Positions 43,691 through 53,326 of a stretch of 64,000 nucleotides of DNA are shown one piece after another (the stretch's first letter is position 1; each line of letters starts with the position of its first letter). A program made the position numbers and the translations under genes. Source of the stretch: JADJGC01 sp964617645 (GTDB lineage Bacteria; Zixibacteria; MSB-5A5; CAIYYT01); assembly GCA_964617645.1 (NCBI GenBank), contig CAZTYE010000001.1, positions 310,001 through 374,000 of the forward strand, in the 5' to 3' direction. The notes under the pieces are model-generated. The model had not been told where the DNA came from and did no database searches. It saw nothing but the letters and a program-made list of their open reading frames with translations.

Positions 43691-45367
43691 CTATGGTTTG
43701 CGTCTACCGACTTGTTCAATGCCGCCTTGGAACAGGGTCAAGCTCTCGGCCAGTCCATTGTCGCCGATTTTGAATTCAACCTCCGCTTCGACGACTTTCA
43801 GAAAAAAGCGCGTTGCTGATTTGGGGAACAACTCGAAGCGCGACTGCCCGGTCGCTTGGCCGAATAAGCGCGTTCCTTCCTGCGTGATCGTGATCGCAAA
43901 CAACGGATTGAGTTCATAAACTCCCGGATAACGGGCCAGCGTCGTCGAATCGACTTCGACCGTCTCATACTTGGGCATCACGGCGGCGGCTTGCTCGGCG
44001 GGGAGTTTATCGCAGCGCGCATCGATCCCTTCCTGATGAATCATGTGCGCCATTACTACGCCGGCCGAATCACGGTCGAACTTGATCGTTGTGGCATGGT
44101 TCTGCTCGAAAAAGAACTGATCGACTGCTTCCGGCAGCAGTTCAATGCGCGCGCCGCCGGTTCGCTGCGAGAACAAGCGATTGCCTTCGCGCGAGATGAT
44201 ACGAAACTGTCCGTCGCCGATGGCGTAAGCGCCAACGTAGTCATCGTACTTTGATAAGTCCGGCGCGCTGGGCGATTTGCGCACCGGCAAATCATAAGGC
44301 TCGCCGAGAGCGATCGAACCCAACGCCGCCGCGATCTGCCGCGCCGGAGCGTCTTGATCATTGGAGAAAACGGCGATTGCGAGCTTCTCATCCGGGAAGC
44401 GAATGAACATCGTGCTGAATCCGAAGATAGCGCCGTCGTGCCACTGTCGTGCATGCCCGGCTTGTTGGTCGATGACCCAGCCGTAGGCGTAATTGCCCAG
44501 GAAGGGAGTGAACATCGCTCTTAGTGATTCTTCGCTGAGAATCTTTCGTTCGCGCAGCGCCCGATCCCAATGCGCAAAGTCCGTGACGGTCGAGTATAGC
44601 GCGCCGGCGGCGCCGGGGATTCCGGACGGAGTTGTGCGCGCTAATACTCGGGCGCCCTTGTCGTCGTGCGCATAACCGACAGCGCGCGTTTCGGGCGGCA
44701 GTGACGCGAATCCGTAGCCGGTGTGCTCCATTTTCGCCGGCAGGAGGATATTCTCGCGCACATATTCATGCCACGGTCGTCCGCTAACCTTGTTGATGAT
44801 TGCCTCGAGCAATTTGTATCCGGAGTTGCTGTAGGCATGCTGGCTGCCCGGCTCAAATTCGAGCGGAAGGCTCGCAAAGACGTTTATCTGCTTTTCAAGC
44901 GAGGCATCCTCTTGCATCAACACTTCGACGGCCGGCAGGCTGGTGTAATTGGCCAGTCCGGCGGTGTGCGTCAACAAATGGTGGATTGTGATCTTCTCCG
45001 CAGCTTCTTCCGGGAAATCGGGCAAGTACTTCGAGATCTTGTCGCTGACCAAGAGTTTGCCGGCTTCCTGCAGCTTCATAATCGCCGCCGCTGTGAACGA
45101 TTTGGTAATCGATCCGATCAAGAACGCCGTCTGCGAGGTGTTGGCGCGGCCGGTGGCATACTCCGCCTTTCCGAATCCGCCGGAGTAGATGATCGCGCCG
45201 TCCTGAGAAATCATCGCCGCGCCGGTGAAGCCGCGCACCGATTCGGTCGCTTTAAGGTAGTGTTCAAAGTCGGCTGCGGTCGCTGCCCAGATCGAGTTGA
45301 CGGCCATTGCGGCCGCAAGCGCGCAGCCGGCAATCACGTTTCGCAGAAGCCGAGGGCATTTCTTCAT
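43691..45367 (-). CDS. Serine hydrolase (class C beta-lactamase/esterase family) with C-terminal DUF3471-like repeats
   Basis: 558 residues from MKKCPRLL, which has AAAGGA eight bases upstream; an ATG eleven codons earlier lacks one. A signal peptide ends near residue 30. The acyl-enzyme site is complete: Ser86-Ile-Thr-Lys89 (SxxK), Tyr179-Ser-Asn181 (YxN) and a WHDG third motif near 319. After residue 370 there are two repeats of the type YVGAYAIGDGQFRIISREGN / YPGVYELNPLFAITITQEG, the DUF3471-like module. Most relatives are peptidases or esterases rather than antibiotic-degrading enzymes. It lies 55 bases after the dikinase-domain pair and may share its transcript. Confidence 0.83.
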   Translation of the reverse strand: MKKCPRLLRNVIAGCALAAAMAVNSIWAATAADFEHYLKATESVRGFTGAAMISQDGAIIYSGGFGKAEYATGRANTSQTAFLIGSITKSFTAAAIMKLQEAGKLLVSDKISKYLPDFPEEAAEKITIHHLLTHTAGLANYTSLPAVEVLMQEDASLEKQINVFASLPLEFEPGSQHAYSNSGYKLLEAIINKVSGRPWHEYVRENILLPAKMEHTGYGFASLPPETRAVGYAHDDKGARVLARTTPSGIPGAAGALYSTVTDFAHWDRALRERKILSEESLRAMFTPFLGNYAYGWVIDQQAGHARQWHDGAIFGFSTMFIRFPDEKLAIAVFSNDQDAPARQIAAALGSIALGEPYDLPVRKSPSAPDLSKYDDYVGAYAIGDGQFRIISREGNRLFSQRTGGARIELLPEAVDQFFFEQNHATTIKFDRDSAGVVMAHMIHQEGIDARCDKLPAEQAAAVMPKYETVEVDSTTLARYPGVYELNPLFAITITQEGTRLFGQATGQSRFELFPKSATRFFLKVVEAEVEFKIGDNGLAESLTLFQGGIEQVGRRKP

Positions 45368-45422
45368 TCTGTTTATCCTTTGTCCGAAAGTGAAATCCAC
45401 AATTGCGAGGGGAAGTGATGCG

Positions 45423-48400
45423 CTACGACGCTGAGAGCGGCTTGCCCAGAGTCAGCGGCTTGGCCGGATCGGTGACCGCATCAATCTTGATCGCGTAGCT
45501 ATCGCGGTTGGCGATGTCTTGATCGGTGATGATGTGGACATCGAGCAGACGATCGTTACGAAAGCCGGTGCGCTCATAGTTAATCTCGGCCAGACAGAGA
45601 CTCCAACCGTCCAACCATTCGACCAATAGCTCGCGCTGTTGCAGGCTGCCGTCGAAGTGAATGAGCAGATCGATGTCGCTGTTCGGGCCGGCGGTGCCAT
45701 TCTTGGTGGAGCCGAAAAGGTAAGCCCCTTTGACGCCGAATTTGTGCGGATCGATTCTCGACGCCAGTTGTTCGGCCATGCTGTGGCGCCAGCGCCAGTG
45801 TTGATCGGCGGAAAACTCGGGATGGTCGTGGGCGTCCTGTAGCAACTGGAAGCGCGACCGCGGCGCCGTGAGCATGGCGACCGCGTAGTCGAGATCGGCA
45901 TTCATCAGCACCTGCAACACTTGACCGCTGCTCGAACGCGGCACGTCGATCAAGCGAATGACATCTCGCAGTTGCTCAAACTCCGGCAACACGTCCGGAA
46001 AAACGTTGTAGGCCCGGTGCAAGAAGCCCTCGTTGAAGACGACGCCCGGGTCGTCCGGATAGAGCGGCAAATAGCGAATCTGGGCTTCGACCAAGTCTTG
46101 GAAGAAATGCGTTCCGAAGGAGAGATCCGGCACGTAATTCCCGCTCGAGCGCGCGACCTCGATCAACATCGCGGTGTTGTTGATATCGGAGTAGGTGATA
46201 CTCACGCCCAGTTTGATATCGCCGCGGCTACCCCAGCGGCCGGGACCGATCAGGATGAACTGCCGCTTCGGCAGAATCTGATTGAGGCGGCTCACGGCGC
46301 GACCGACAGTCAAGAGTGTGCCGCGATCGGAAATTTCGCCGTAGCGCACCGGATCGACATAGACGATATGCGTCACATCGGGCATGCGGCCGTTGGAGAC
46401 GTAGCGATTGGCGGTGAAAATCGTTTTCTCCGCCGCGATGTCTTTGGGAATCGGCGCCGGGGCGCTTTCATCCGAATGACTCTGTGGGCGACACTGAAGC
46501 AGATAAAAATCACGGCCGTCGTGCGCAAATTCGATATCTACCGGGCCGCCGAGTTTTTCTTCCAGCGTTTTCAGAATCGCCTGAATCATGCCGATGAAAC
46601 TGGTGTTGGACAGCAGTCCGTCGAACGAGACCACCATTTCTTCCGCTTCGAAGTCGAGGTTCAGCCCCATCGGCCGCTGCAAGTGATCGCCTTTGTCGAC
46701 GGAGATCAATTGCCCAATCATCGGAATTTCGTGTCCGTACTTTTTCAGCAGGTCGGCGACCGGCATCGTCTCGAAAGTGTTGGTTTCAAGGTCGATGACA
46801 TCGATCCACTTCGGCGAGTAGCGGACCGCCTCGTCGACCGTGACATTGACGCGCAAGCCGGGCTGGCCGGGCGAAATCAGGATCGGGTAGTCGCTGGACG
46901 TGCGATCGACCGCGCGGGTTCCCAGTCCCGGGACGATGCGCAACAGCCCGTCCTCGCGCTTAATGCGGGGCGACCAACGGAGTTCGTTGCGGCTGAAGGC
47001 AACGCCCGCGAATGAAGGGAAAAAATAGCGGCCGACTTTGGTGCCAATCACCTGCTGGATGATGATGCCCATTTCTTCGTAGAAGTCGAGCAGGCCGCGC
47101 TCGCTGCGATACTCGATCGGATCGGGACCAAAGGTCGACGCATAAACTTCCGCGATCGCGTCCAGCAGCGCTTCGAGACGCTTTTCTTTGGCGCCCTGAT
47201 TGGCCAAGAACAGGCTCTTGTATTTTCCCGAGAACGCCGAGCCGGCGCGATCTTCGAGCAAGCTGGAGCTGCGCACGATCAGCGGGTGGTCGCCAAATTC
47301 ATCGAGAACAACCGACAACGCTTTGACAATGTCCGGCGGGAAGACGGCGTTCTTGAACGTCAGCACGACGTTGGGATACTCGATGCGAATTTGGTCAATG
47401 TCCTTGTACTTCTGTTCGATCACTTCCTCGAAGTTGTTGTAATTCATGAAGTGCAGGATCACGTCGGAAGTGATGTAAAACGCCTTGGGTGTCTTAATCT
47501 GCGCCAGCAGTTCATTTTTCTCGCCGGCGCGCTTGAGCACCTGACCGGCGAGGAAAATGCCGGCAGCCTTGCCGCCAAGTTTGCCATGCGAATCCTGCAA
47601 ATAGATGACGTTTTGCATGAGGTCGAAGATGTCGTTGACATCGACGAAATGTTTGGCGGCGTTGATATAGTCCAGCGACTCGGAGAAAATGCGGCGGATC
47701 AGCGAGACCAACAGTCCGCGTTTGGTGTTGATCGGAATATCGTGGCCTTCGGGAGCAAGCCGGTTGTAGCGTCGAATCGCTTCATGCAACTCCGAGATCG
47801 GCGTGTTGATATTCGCCAGGGTCTTGATCAGGAAGCTGAGTTTGTCCTGTTGGATCCAGCGCTGGATGAAATTGGAGATCTCGCCGGGCGCCAAATGATC
47901 CGACGCGATCTTAAACGTCTCGGCGCTCAGGAAGTCGCTTGCCTCAAGCAAAGTCCGCTTACGGTGGGGGACATTCGAATCCTTGAACAGGCTTTCGACA
48001 TCGGCGCCGCTCTCGTCGCCGTAGTACAGCGCTAATCGTTTGGCCTCGTCGATGCCGGTCCAACAAAGATAATTCAGCATCTTGGTGGAGATGTTCAAAT
48101 AGAGGGTGCGGTCAGTACGGCTGAGCAAGTCGAGCACCACCTTCCATTCCGGCCGCGAATGTTCGGTGATTTCCCGCGCGGCGGTGCTGTACTGGGTGAA
48201 CATCGAGCGCATCTTTTGAAACGCGATGTAACTCGAGAGGCGCTCGGCAATGGTGCCCAGAAGTTTGGTTTCTTCTTTCAGGAATGGGCCGTCGGTTTCG
48301 AGCGGCATCGGTTGCGTGTAATAGACGCTTAACGTGCCGACGATGTCGTCGAAAACTTTGAGCGGAGCGCTTTGCACCCAAGGGGTTTCGCGCAGGCCGC

Positions 48401-48620
48401 TGGTGGTGTAGGTGCCGTCTTCGAGAATGATCCGCGCTTTGCAGATGTCCGGATACTGCCAGCCGCCGGGGATCGCGTCGATGATTCCCATGCAGACTTG
48501 TTCGATTGACGCCTCCGGACGGTTGAGCCATTCTTCGATCTTGTAAAGGCAATTGAGTTCCTTGGCGCGTTCGCGCAGGAACCACAGCAGCTTATCCGGA
48601 ACCGGTTTTTGATCGCTCAT
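45423..48620 (-). CDS. PEP/pyruvate-binding (PPDK N-terminal) domain protein fused to a nucleotidyltransferase domain
   Basis: 1065 residues. Residues 1-140 look like a GAF-type sensor (ASIEQVCMGIIDAIPGGW, LGTIAERLSSYIAF). A helical stretch follows. The ATP-grasp-like PPDK_N domain spans about 345-710, with GGKAAGIFLAG, PLIVRSSSLLEDRAGSAFSG, GIIIQQVIGTKVGRYFFPSF and FYLLQCRPQ. Near 970-990 GSTKNGTAGPNSDIDLLIHF is a nucleotidyltransferase (Pol beta/MNT) motif with its acidic pair. The phosphohistidine and PEP domains of a real dikinase are absent. Substrate and product are unknown. It overlaps the upstream paralogue by four bases. Confidence 0.75.
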   Translation of the reverse strand: MSDQKPVPDKLLWFLRERAKELNCLYKIEEWLNRPEASIEQVCMGIIDAIPGGWQYPDICKARIILEDGTYTTSGLRETPWVQSAPLKVFDDIVGTLSVYYTQPMPLETDGPFLKEETKLLGTIAERLSSYIAFQKMRSMFTQYSTAAREITEHSRPEWKVVLDLLSRTDRTLYLNISTKMLNYLCWTGIDEAKRLALYYGDESGADVESLFKDSNVPHRKRTLLEASDFLSAETFKIASDHLAPGEISNFIQRWIQQDKLSFLIKTLANINTPISELHEAIRRYNRLAPEGHDIPINTKRGLLVSLIRRIFSESLDYINAAKHFVDVNDIFDLMQNVIYLQDSHGKLGGKAAGIFLAGQVLKRAGEKNELLAQIKTPKAFYITSDVILHFMNYNNFEEVIEQKYKDIDQIRIEYPNVVLTFKNAVFPPDIVKALSVVLDEFGDHPLIVRSSSLLEDRAGSAFSGKYKSLFLANQGAKEKRLEALLDAIAEVYASTFGPDPIEYRSERGLLDFYEEMGIIIQQVIGTKVGRYFFPSFAGVAFSRNELRWSPRIKREDGLLRIVPGLGTRAVDRTSSDYPILISPGQPGLRVNVTVDEAVRYSPKWIDVIDLETNTFETMPVADLLKKYGHEIPMIGQLISVDKGDHLQRPMGLNLDFEAEEMVVSFDGLLSNTSFIGMIQAILKTLEEKLGGPVDIEFAHDGRDFYLLQCRPQSHSDESAPAPIPKDIAAEKTIFTANRYVSNGRMPDVTHIVYVDPVRYGEISDRGTLLTVGRAVSRLNQILPKRQFILIGPGRWGSRGDIKLGVSITYSDINNTAMLIEVARSSGNYVPDLSFGTHFFQDLVEAQIRYLPLYPDDPGVVFNEGFLHRAYNVFPDVLPEFEQLRDVIRLIDVPRSSSGQVLQVLMNADLDYAVAMLTAPRSRFQLLQDAHDHPEFSADQHWRWRHSMAEQLASRIDPHKFGVKGAYLFGSTKNGTAGPNSDIDLLIHFDGSLQQRELLVEWLDGWSLCLAEINYERTGFRNDRLLDVHIITDQDIANRDSYAIKIDAVTDPAKPLTLGKPLSAS

Positions 48621-50371
48621 ATCGCTACAATTCCTCGACCACGTCGACCATCAATCTTGATCTTCAGCGGCGCCGACAGTTTGACGCAGCGGACGAATTC
48701 GGAGTCCGACACCAGATGCTGCGCATTCAACCATTCCCAATTTATGGGATAACGCGCCGTATGCGGTACCGAAAAATACCCGACCTGCGAGCTGATCACA
48801 TTGTGAAAGAAGTGCGAACCTTGCGACAGTTCGACGTGCAAGTCGGGCAGGGACGTTTCGACGATCACCTTGGCGCCGGAAATCTGCCACCATTGCACCG
48901 GAATCCCGGCCGGCGGATCGGTCGTGCCCAGACGCCCGAACGCGATCAACAAATAGGGATGTCCGGTCGCGGTTAGTTTGTGGTTTAGCGCCTCGAGTTC
49001 ATCGGCGATCAGGTGTGATTGGCGTTCGTCGAAGACTTTCGGCTTGAGGAAGATCACGTCGCGGATCGTGTTCATGTAGCCGTTGCCGAGGACACGCTCG
49101 GAAGCGCAGAGCAGATCGGGGGTCTCGAACTCGGAGTCAGCGACTTCGACTTTGGCGTGCGACACGAACATCGGCCGCACTTGCAGAATCCAGAATTTCG
49201 CCGCCAGGTCACCCGCGGTGTCGATGGTCATCGCAAATTCCATCTCGACTTCGTGGCCAACAGTCTCTTCGCAGAGCTTGACCAGATACTTGATCATGTC
49301 GTTGAGCGGGATATCCGACAGCTTCAGCAGCGGCGCAAAAGTAATCAATCGCGGTCCATTTCCGATTATACCGGTCACGATGCGGTCGTTGTCAGCCTGA
49401 AACGTCGAAGCAACGTATCTCAAAGTGCCGTCCGCCTCCGCGTCGGCGATCGTGCCGCGAATGAGGAACTCCGTTTCGCGCAAAGGATCGTACGGCGCGT
49501 GGCCGAGATTGATCGCCCAAAACCGGCTCTGCGTGCCGTTGACCATCGACTTGAGCGATTTATACGGCGGATTGGCCCGCGGGTAGGCCGGCGAGTATGT
49601 CCAGCATTTTCCGCCATCGACAACTTGCTTGCCCAGCCCCAGCGCCAGACTGACGATACCGTCCTCCGGCTTGGCGCTGCCGGAACGATAGAAATTATAG
49701 GAACGGACGACCCCGGAAACGACGGGATAGAATCGCTCGCCGCGCTTGAATCCGACGACTTTCTGGATGATCACCGCCATCTTCTCTTGTTCCGGTTTCT
49801 GCTTGGTCGTGCGAATGTAGTTCTTGGCGTCGCGGAAGAATGTCGAAGCCCACACGTATTTGATCGCGTCGGTCAAGCGTTTGAACCGATAATCGGGATC
49901 GTCATTGTTGTGCGGGATCATTTTCGTGCGATACACGCCGGCGAACGGCTCGCGCAGGGCATCTTCGAAGAGGCTCGATGAGCGGACTGCGAGCGGGCTG
50001 TGTACTTTGTCCGAAAGGGTTTTGAGATCGCCAACAATATCCGCCGGCAAGCTGGCCTCGACAAAGGCGTGCGCGATTTGATCGTCGCGCAAATCGTCAC
50101 GCATGGCGATCCCGTGGAGATCGTTTTCCTTCATGAATTCATCGAAAACCTCGGTGGCGAGCACGGTGAGCGTCGGCAGATTGACGCCGAGCGTTGGAAA
50201 GCGCTGGTGATCGATCCGGGGAATCACACTATCTTTGATAAAGGCCAGCCCTTGTCCTTTACCGCCGACGCTGCCGGAGCCGATCACCGAGATCGTGCCC
50301 GAAGAGTCAAATGTCTTTCGGTCAAAGGGGGTGAGGGCGTCGGCGGCGCGTTTGGCGTAGTTGTCAGACAT
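48617..50371 (-). CDS. PEP/pyruvate-binding (PPDK N-terminal) domain protein
   Basis: 584 residues. The ATP-grasp-like N-terminal domain of PEP synthase/PPDK is recognisable in GGKGQGLAFIKDSV, PLAVRSSSLFEDALREPFAG, MAVIIQKVVGFKRGERFYP and FWILQVRPMF. As in its neighbour, no swivelling phosphohistidine domain and no TIM-barrel PEP site follow. The last 150 residues (DVIFLKPKVFDERQ, YLLIAFGRLGTTDPPAGIP, LSQGSHFFHNVISSQVGYF) parallel a stretch after the PPDK_N domain of the 45423 gene (FILIGPGRWGSRGD, FGTHFFQDLVEAQIRYLPL), so the two proteins share this extra domain. ATGA overlap with the downstream gene suggests a heteromeric complex. Confidence 0.75.
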   Translation of the reverse strand: MSDNYAKRAADALTPFDRKTFDSSGTISVIGSGSVGGKGQGLAFIKDSVIPRIDHQRFPTLGVNLPTLTVLATEVFDEFMKENDLHGIAMRDDLRDDQIAHAFVEASLPADIVGDLKTLSDKVHSPLAVRSSSLFEDALREPFAGVYRTKMIPHNNDDPDYRFKRLTDAIKYVWASTFFRDAKNYIRTTKQKPEQEKMAVIIQKVVGFKRGERFYPVVSGVVRSYNFYRSGSAKPEDGIVSLALGLGKQVVDGGKCWTYSPAYPRANPPYKSLKSMVNGTQSRFWAINLGHAPYDPLRETEFLIRGTIADAEADGTLRYVASTFQADNDRIVTGIIGNGPRLITFAPLLKLSDIPLNDMIKYLVKLCEETVGHEVEMEFAMTIDTAGDLAAKFWILQVRPMFVSHAKVEVADSEFETPDLLCASERVLGNGYMNTIRDVIFLKPKVFDERQSHLIADELEALNHKLTATGHPYLLIAFGRLGTTDPPAGIPVQWWQISGAKVIVETSLPDLHVELSQGSHFFHNVISSQVGYFSVPHTARYPINWEWLNAQHLVSDSEFVRCVKLSAPLKIKIDGRRGRGIVAI

Positions 50372-50529
50372 ATAAGAAATTCTACCTGAACTCAGATCCT
50401 CAGGTTTTGATGATCAATAATAATGCTTCATTCCCTCAAACAGAGATGAAATTCTCAGGAATTCTCCTGACAAATGATCTTCATTTTTCCATTGTAGGCC
50501 TGATTCATCCAACCATATTCCCTTCACTC

Positions 50530-51861
50530 ATGACGCACGACCGCCGCATCTTCAATATCTCGCTCCATTGGTGGATTCTTGGCGGGCTGCTATTGGGCGT
50601 CGCCGCCGGCGGACTGGCTAACGCGCTGTGGGGCGGCGACGATCCGCGCGTGCTCTGGATAATCTCCCGGATCACCGAACCGGTCGGTCAGCTCTTCTTG
50701 CGATTGCTGCTGATGATCGTTGTGCCGCTGGTGTTTTCATCGCTGATCGTCGGCATCGCCGGTATCGGCGATGTCCGCACACTGGGCCGGGTCGGGATCA
50801 AAAGTTTCGCTTACTGTTTAGTGATCTCGGCAATCTCAGTGATGATCGGCCTCACGCTTGCCAACACGATTCGTCCCGGCGAACGAATCGATCCGGGCAC
50901 GGCGCAAGCTCTGCAAGAACGCTACTCCGGCGACGCCGCCAAGCGAGTCGAAGCGGCACAATCCTCCGCCAAAGACGACTCGCCGCTGATGCAAGTTGTG
51001 AAAACTCTCGTGCCGGCGAATCCGATCGCCGCGGTGGCTTCCGATCCGCCGAACTTGCTGCACATGATGTTTTTCGCGCTGATTATCGGCATTGCGATTA
51101 CGCTCTTGCCCAGCGAAGCCGCCGCGCCGATCGTGCGCGGCTGCGACGCGCTCTTCAAAATCTGTTCCAAGATCATCGACATCGTCATGCTGTTCGCGCC
51201 GCCGGCGGTCGCGTGTCTGGTGTTCAGCACGATTGCGCGTTTTGGGCTCGATCTGCTGCAGGCGCTGAGTTGGTTCATTCTCACTGTGCTGCTTGGACTC
51301 GGTCTGCACATGTTTGTCGTTTATTCGATCTCGATAAAGCTCCTCTCGCGCATGTCGCCGCTCGAGTTTTTCAAACGCATCCGCACGGTGATGCTGACCG
51401 CGTTTTCGACTTCGTCTTCCAATGCGACCCTGCCGACGACGATCAAGGTCACCGAGGCCAATCTCGGCGTGCCGCGGCACATCAACAACTTCGTGCTGAC
51501 CATCGGCGCCACCGCCAACCAAAACGGCACGGCGCTCTATGAAGGCGTCAGCGTGTTGTTCTTGGCACAATTAGCCGGCGTCGACCTCTCAATCGGCCAG
51601 CAAATCACGGTCGCGTATCTTGCGATTCTTGGCGGCGTCGGCACCGCCGGTGTGCCGGCGGCCTCGATTCCGTTTATTGTGATTGTGCTGGCGAGTATCG
51701 GTGTCAATCCCGCGTTAATCGCCGCGATTCTCGGTGTCGACCGCTTTCTCGACATGTGCCGCACGACTCTCAATGTTGCCGGCGACATCACTGCCGCTAC
51801 CTACGTCGCCCGTTCGGAAGGGCAACTCAAGTTGCCGCCGGATGATCAGGAGATGCTGTAG
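50530..51861 (+). CDS. Dicarboxylate/amino acid:cation symporter (DAACS family)
   Basis: 443 residues from ATG at 50530 (MTHDRRIFNISLHWW); the longer frame adds an unlikely polar leader. Eight membrane segments and two re-entrant loops as in GltP/DctA. Marks: RLLLMIVVPLVFSSLIVGIA, the serine-rich loop TAFSTSSSNATLPTT, ATANQNGTALYEGVSVLF (NMDGT-equivalent, here NQNGT) and LGGVGTAGVPAAS. It takes up glutamate/aspartate or C4-dicarboxylates with sodium or protons; substrate specificity is not decided by these motifs. It is divergent from the dikinase-domain pair and stands alone. Confidence 0.9.
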   Translation: MTHDRRIFNISLHWWILGGLLLGVAAGGLANALWGGDDPRVLWIISRITEPVGQLFLRLLLMIVVPLVFSSLIVGIAGIGDVRTLGRVGIKSFAYCLVISAISVMIGLTLANTIRPGERIDPGTAQALQERYSGDAAKRVEAAQSSAKDDSPLMQVVKTLVPANPIAAVASDPPNLLHMMFFALIIGIAITLLPSEAAAPIVRGCDALFKICSKIIDIVMLFAPPAVACLVFSTIARFGLDLLQALSWFILTVLLGLGLHMFVVYSISIKLLSRMSPLEFFKRIRTVMLTAFSTSSSNATLPTTIKVTEANLGVPRHINNFVLTIGATANQNGTALYEGVSVLFLAQLAGVDLSIGQQITVAYLAILGGVGTAGVPAASIPFIVIVLASIGVNPALIAAILGVDRFLDMCRTTLNVAGDITAATYVARSEGQLKLPPDDQEML

Positions 51862-52060
51862 GGCTAAGGGGTTTGCAGATTGGATTTAAGGGGCACAGAG
51901 CCGGCTTTATCTCGCTTGGCTGTGCAATGAGGGAGGCATACGTAATAGAATAGATCGCCATTACCTCGGATGCGTCTCGCTGATAAGGGATCCGCGATTT
52001 CAGGAGTACGGAGCTCCGGGCCCACTGAAAATCAGCGAGGTGCGGTGCTACTCAGATGCT

Positions 52061-52606
52061 TCACTCTTCAAAATGGTCGACCTGAAATCGAAACAACTTC
52101 GCATCCGGCGAAAGGTATGACTTTTCCGGCAAGCCGGCTTTGATGCAGGTCTGCCGCAGGAATTCCTCACGACTCCAACCGTATTTTTCCGGCACTTGCG
52201 GCAGTAGCAGGCCGGAACGACGCCCCAGGCGGATGAGCAGCCCGTCGCGGCCGACTTCGATTTCGTCGAGCGATTCCACCTTAATGAGCGGTGTGAGCAC
52301 GGAGACTTCGATTTCGATATCGGCTGACTCTTCCAATCGCAGCGGTACGAATCGGGGGTCTTCTACGGCGGCTTCGATAGCGCAGCGCGCGACAGTTTCG
52401 GCCAGTGGGTAGTCGGGGGTGATCGTGCCAATGCAACCGCGCAAATGGCCGTCTTGGGTCAACGTGACGAAGGCGGCACCGGGTTCGACGAGATGACCGG
52501 TCGAAGTGGTATCGAGAACCGTGCCGTCAGCGAGATATTGGCCGATGGCGGATCGGGCGATGCGCAGGAGCTCGCGCTTGTCGGCGGAGGATAGACGAAT
52601 CGACAA
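52061..52606 (-). CDS. amrA: AMMECR1-domain protein (AmmeMemoRadiSam system protein A)
   Basis: 181 residues. The AMMECR1 signature LRGCIG is in DGHLRGCIGTITPDYPLAE, and EDPRFVPLR and the closing half (GRRSGLLLPQVPEKYGWS, FLRQTCIKAGLP) match the family throughout. In bacteria it usually pairs with a Memo-type protein (AmrB) and a radical SAM enzyme; neither is in view, so it is isolated here. The biochemical role is unknown. The gene converges with the symporter. Confidence 0.85.
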   Translation of the reverse strand: MSIRLSSADKRELLRIARSAIGQYLADGTVLDTTSTGHLVEPGAAFVTLTQDGHLRGCIGTITPDYPLAETVARCAIEAAVEDPRFVPLRLEESADIEIEVSVLTPLIKVESLDEIEVGRDGLLIRLGRRSGLLLPQVPEKYGWSREEFLRQTCIKAGLPEKSYLSPDAKLFRFQVDHFEE

Positions 52607-52745
52607 GTACGATTAGGGTAGCGAATGTAGATATCAAATACCATCGAATAGTTGGTCGAACGATAAGGCAACGTGGGGACTGGGCACGGTTCCGAGTCCG
52701 AGGCACCTCGTGCTAAGCCCTTGTGGCGCATGGGGGCATTTGCGC

Positions 52746-52774
52746 TTGACAATCGGATATGAGCCGCGTACAAT
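52746..52774 (+). promoter_or_regulatory. Predicted sigma70-type promoter for the yceD-rpmF-fab operon
   Basis: TTGACA at 52746-52751, 17-base spacer, TACAAT at 52769-52774. The start of transcription would be near 52781, only two bases before an ATG at 52783 and about 23 before the ATG at 52804. This favours the second ATG as the start of the DUF177 gene, unless the message is leaderless. Confidence 0.7.
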
Positions 52775-52803
52775 AACGAGCTATGGAGATATCGCTGGAG
52801 ACC

Positions 52804-53310
52804 ATGAAGGCGGAACCCAGCGATCTGGGGCTTTCCGCCAATGCCGCCGAGCTTGAGCTTCGGCTTGACCTCGCCGAGGTCACGACGCCGATTGCGTTTA
52901 AGGGACGGGGCTGGCGGATCGAAGATGAGATATTTCTTGACGGCGTCATCGATTACGCGGTCAAGTACACTTGTGCGCGCTGTTTGACCGAGTTCTCCAA
53001 AGAGCACACGTTGCCTTTGAACTTGGTTTTGCAGCTTGTTCCGGACGATCGCTTAGCCGAGCCGGACGATGACGACGACCAATTCGTGATGATTTCGGCG
53101 GCGAAGACGAGCTACGCGTTGGACCAACACGTGCGCGATTTGATCGCGCTGGAAGCGCCGTTGCGACCGCTGTGTCGCGAGGATTGCCAGGGTCTTTGCC
53201 CGCAGTGCGGCGCCAACTGGAACGAGGCGCGTTGTCAATGTCAGAACAAGCAGGCCGATCCGCGCTGGGAGGCGCTGCGAAAGCTGACCGAAAATGGAAA
53301 TAACCGTTAA
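52804..53310 (+). CDS. yceD: DUF177 (YceD) family protein
   Basis: 168 residues from ATG at 52804, which follows GGAG by five bases and fits the promoter position; an ATG 21 bases earlier would sit at the transcription start. YceD proteins are always found just before rpmF and help large ribosomal subunit or 23S rRNA maturation. Metal-ligand-like cysteines are in CARCL and the closing GLCPQCGANWNEARCQC. An acidic run (EPDDDDDQF) lies in the middle. The gap to rpmF is 16 bases. Confidence 0.88.
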   Translation: MKAEPSDLGLSANAAELELRLDLAEVTTPIAFKGRGWRIEDEIFLDGVIDYAVKYTCARCLTEFSKEHTLPLNLVLQLVPDDRLAEPDDDDDQFVMISAAKTSYALDQHVRDLIALEAPLRPLCREDCQGLCPQCGANWNEARCQCQNKQADPRWEALRKLTENGNNR

Positions 53311-53326
53311 ACCATAAGAGTAAGAG

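Noticed and set aside
43691..45367. Beta-lactamase giving antibiotic resistance
   Set aside because: The SxxK/YxN motifs are shared by many esterases and peptidases; DUF3471-like repeats and context do not indicate a resistance enzyme.
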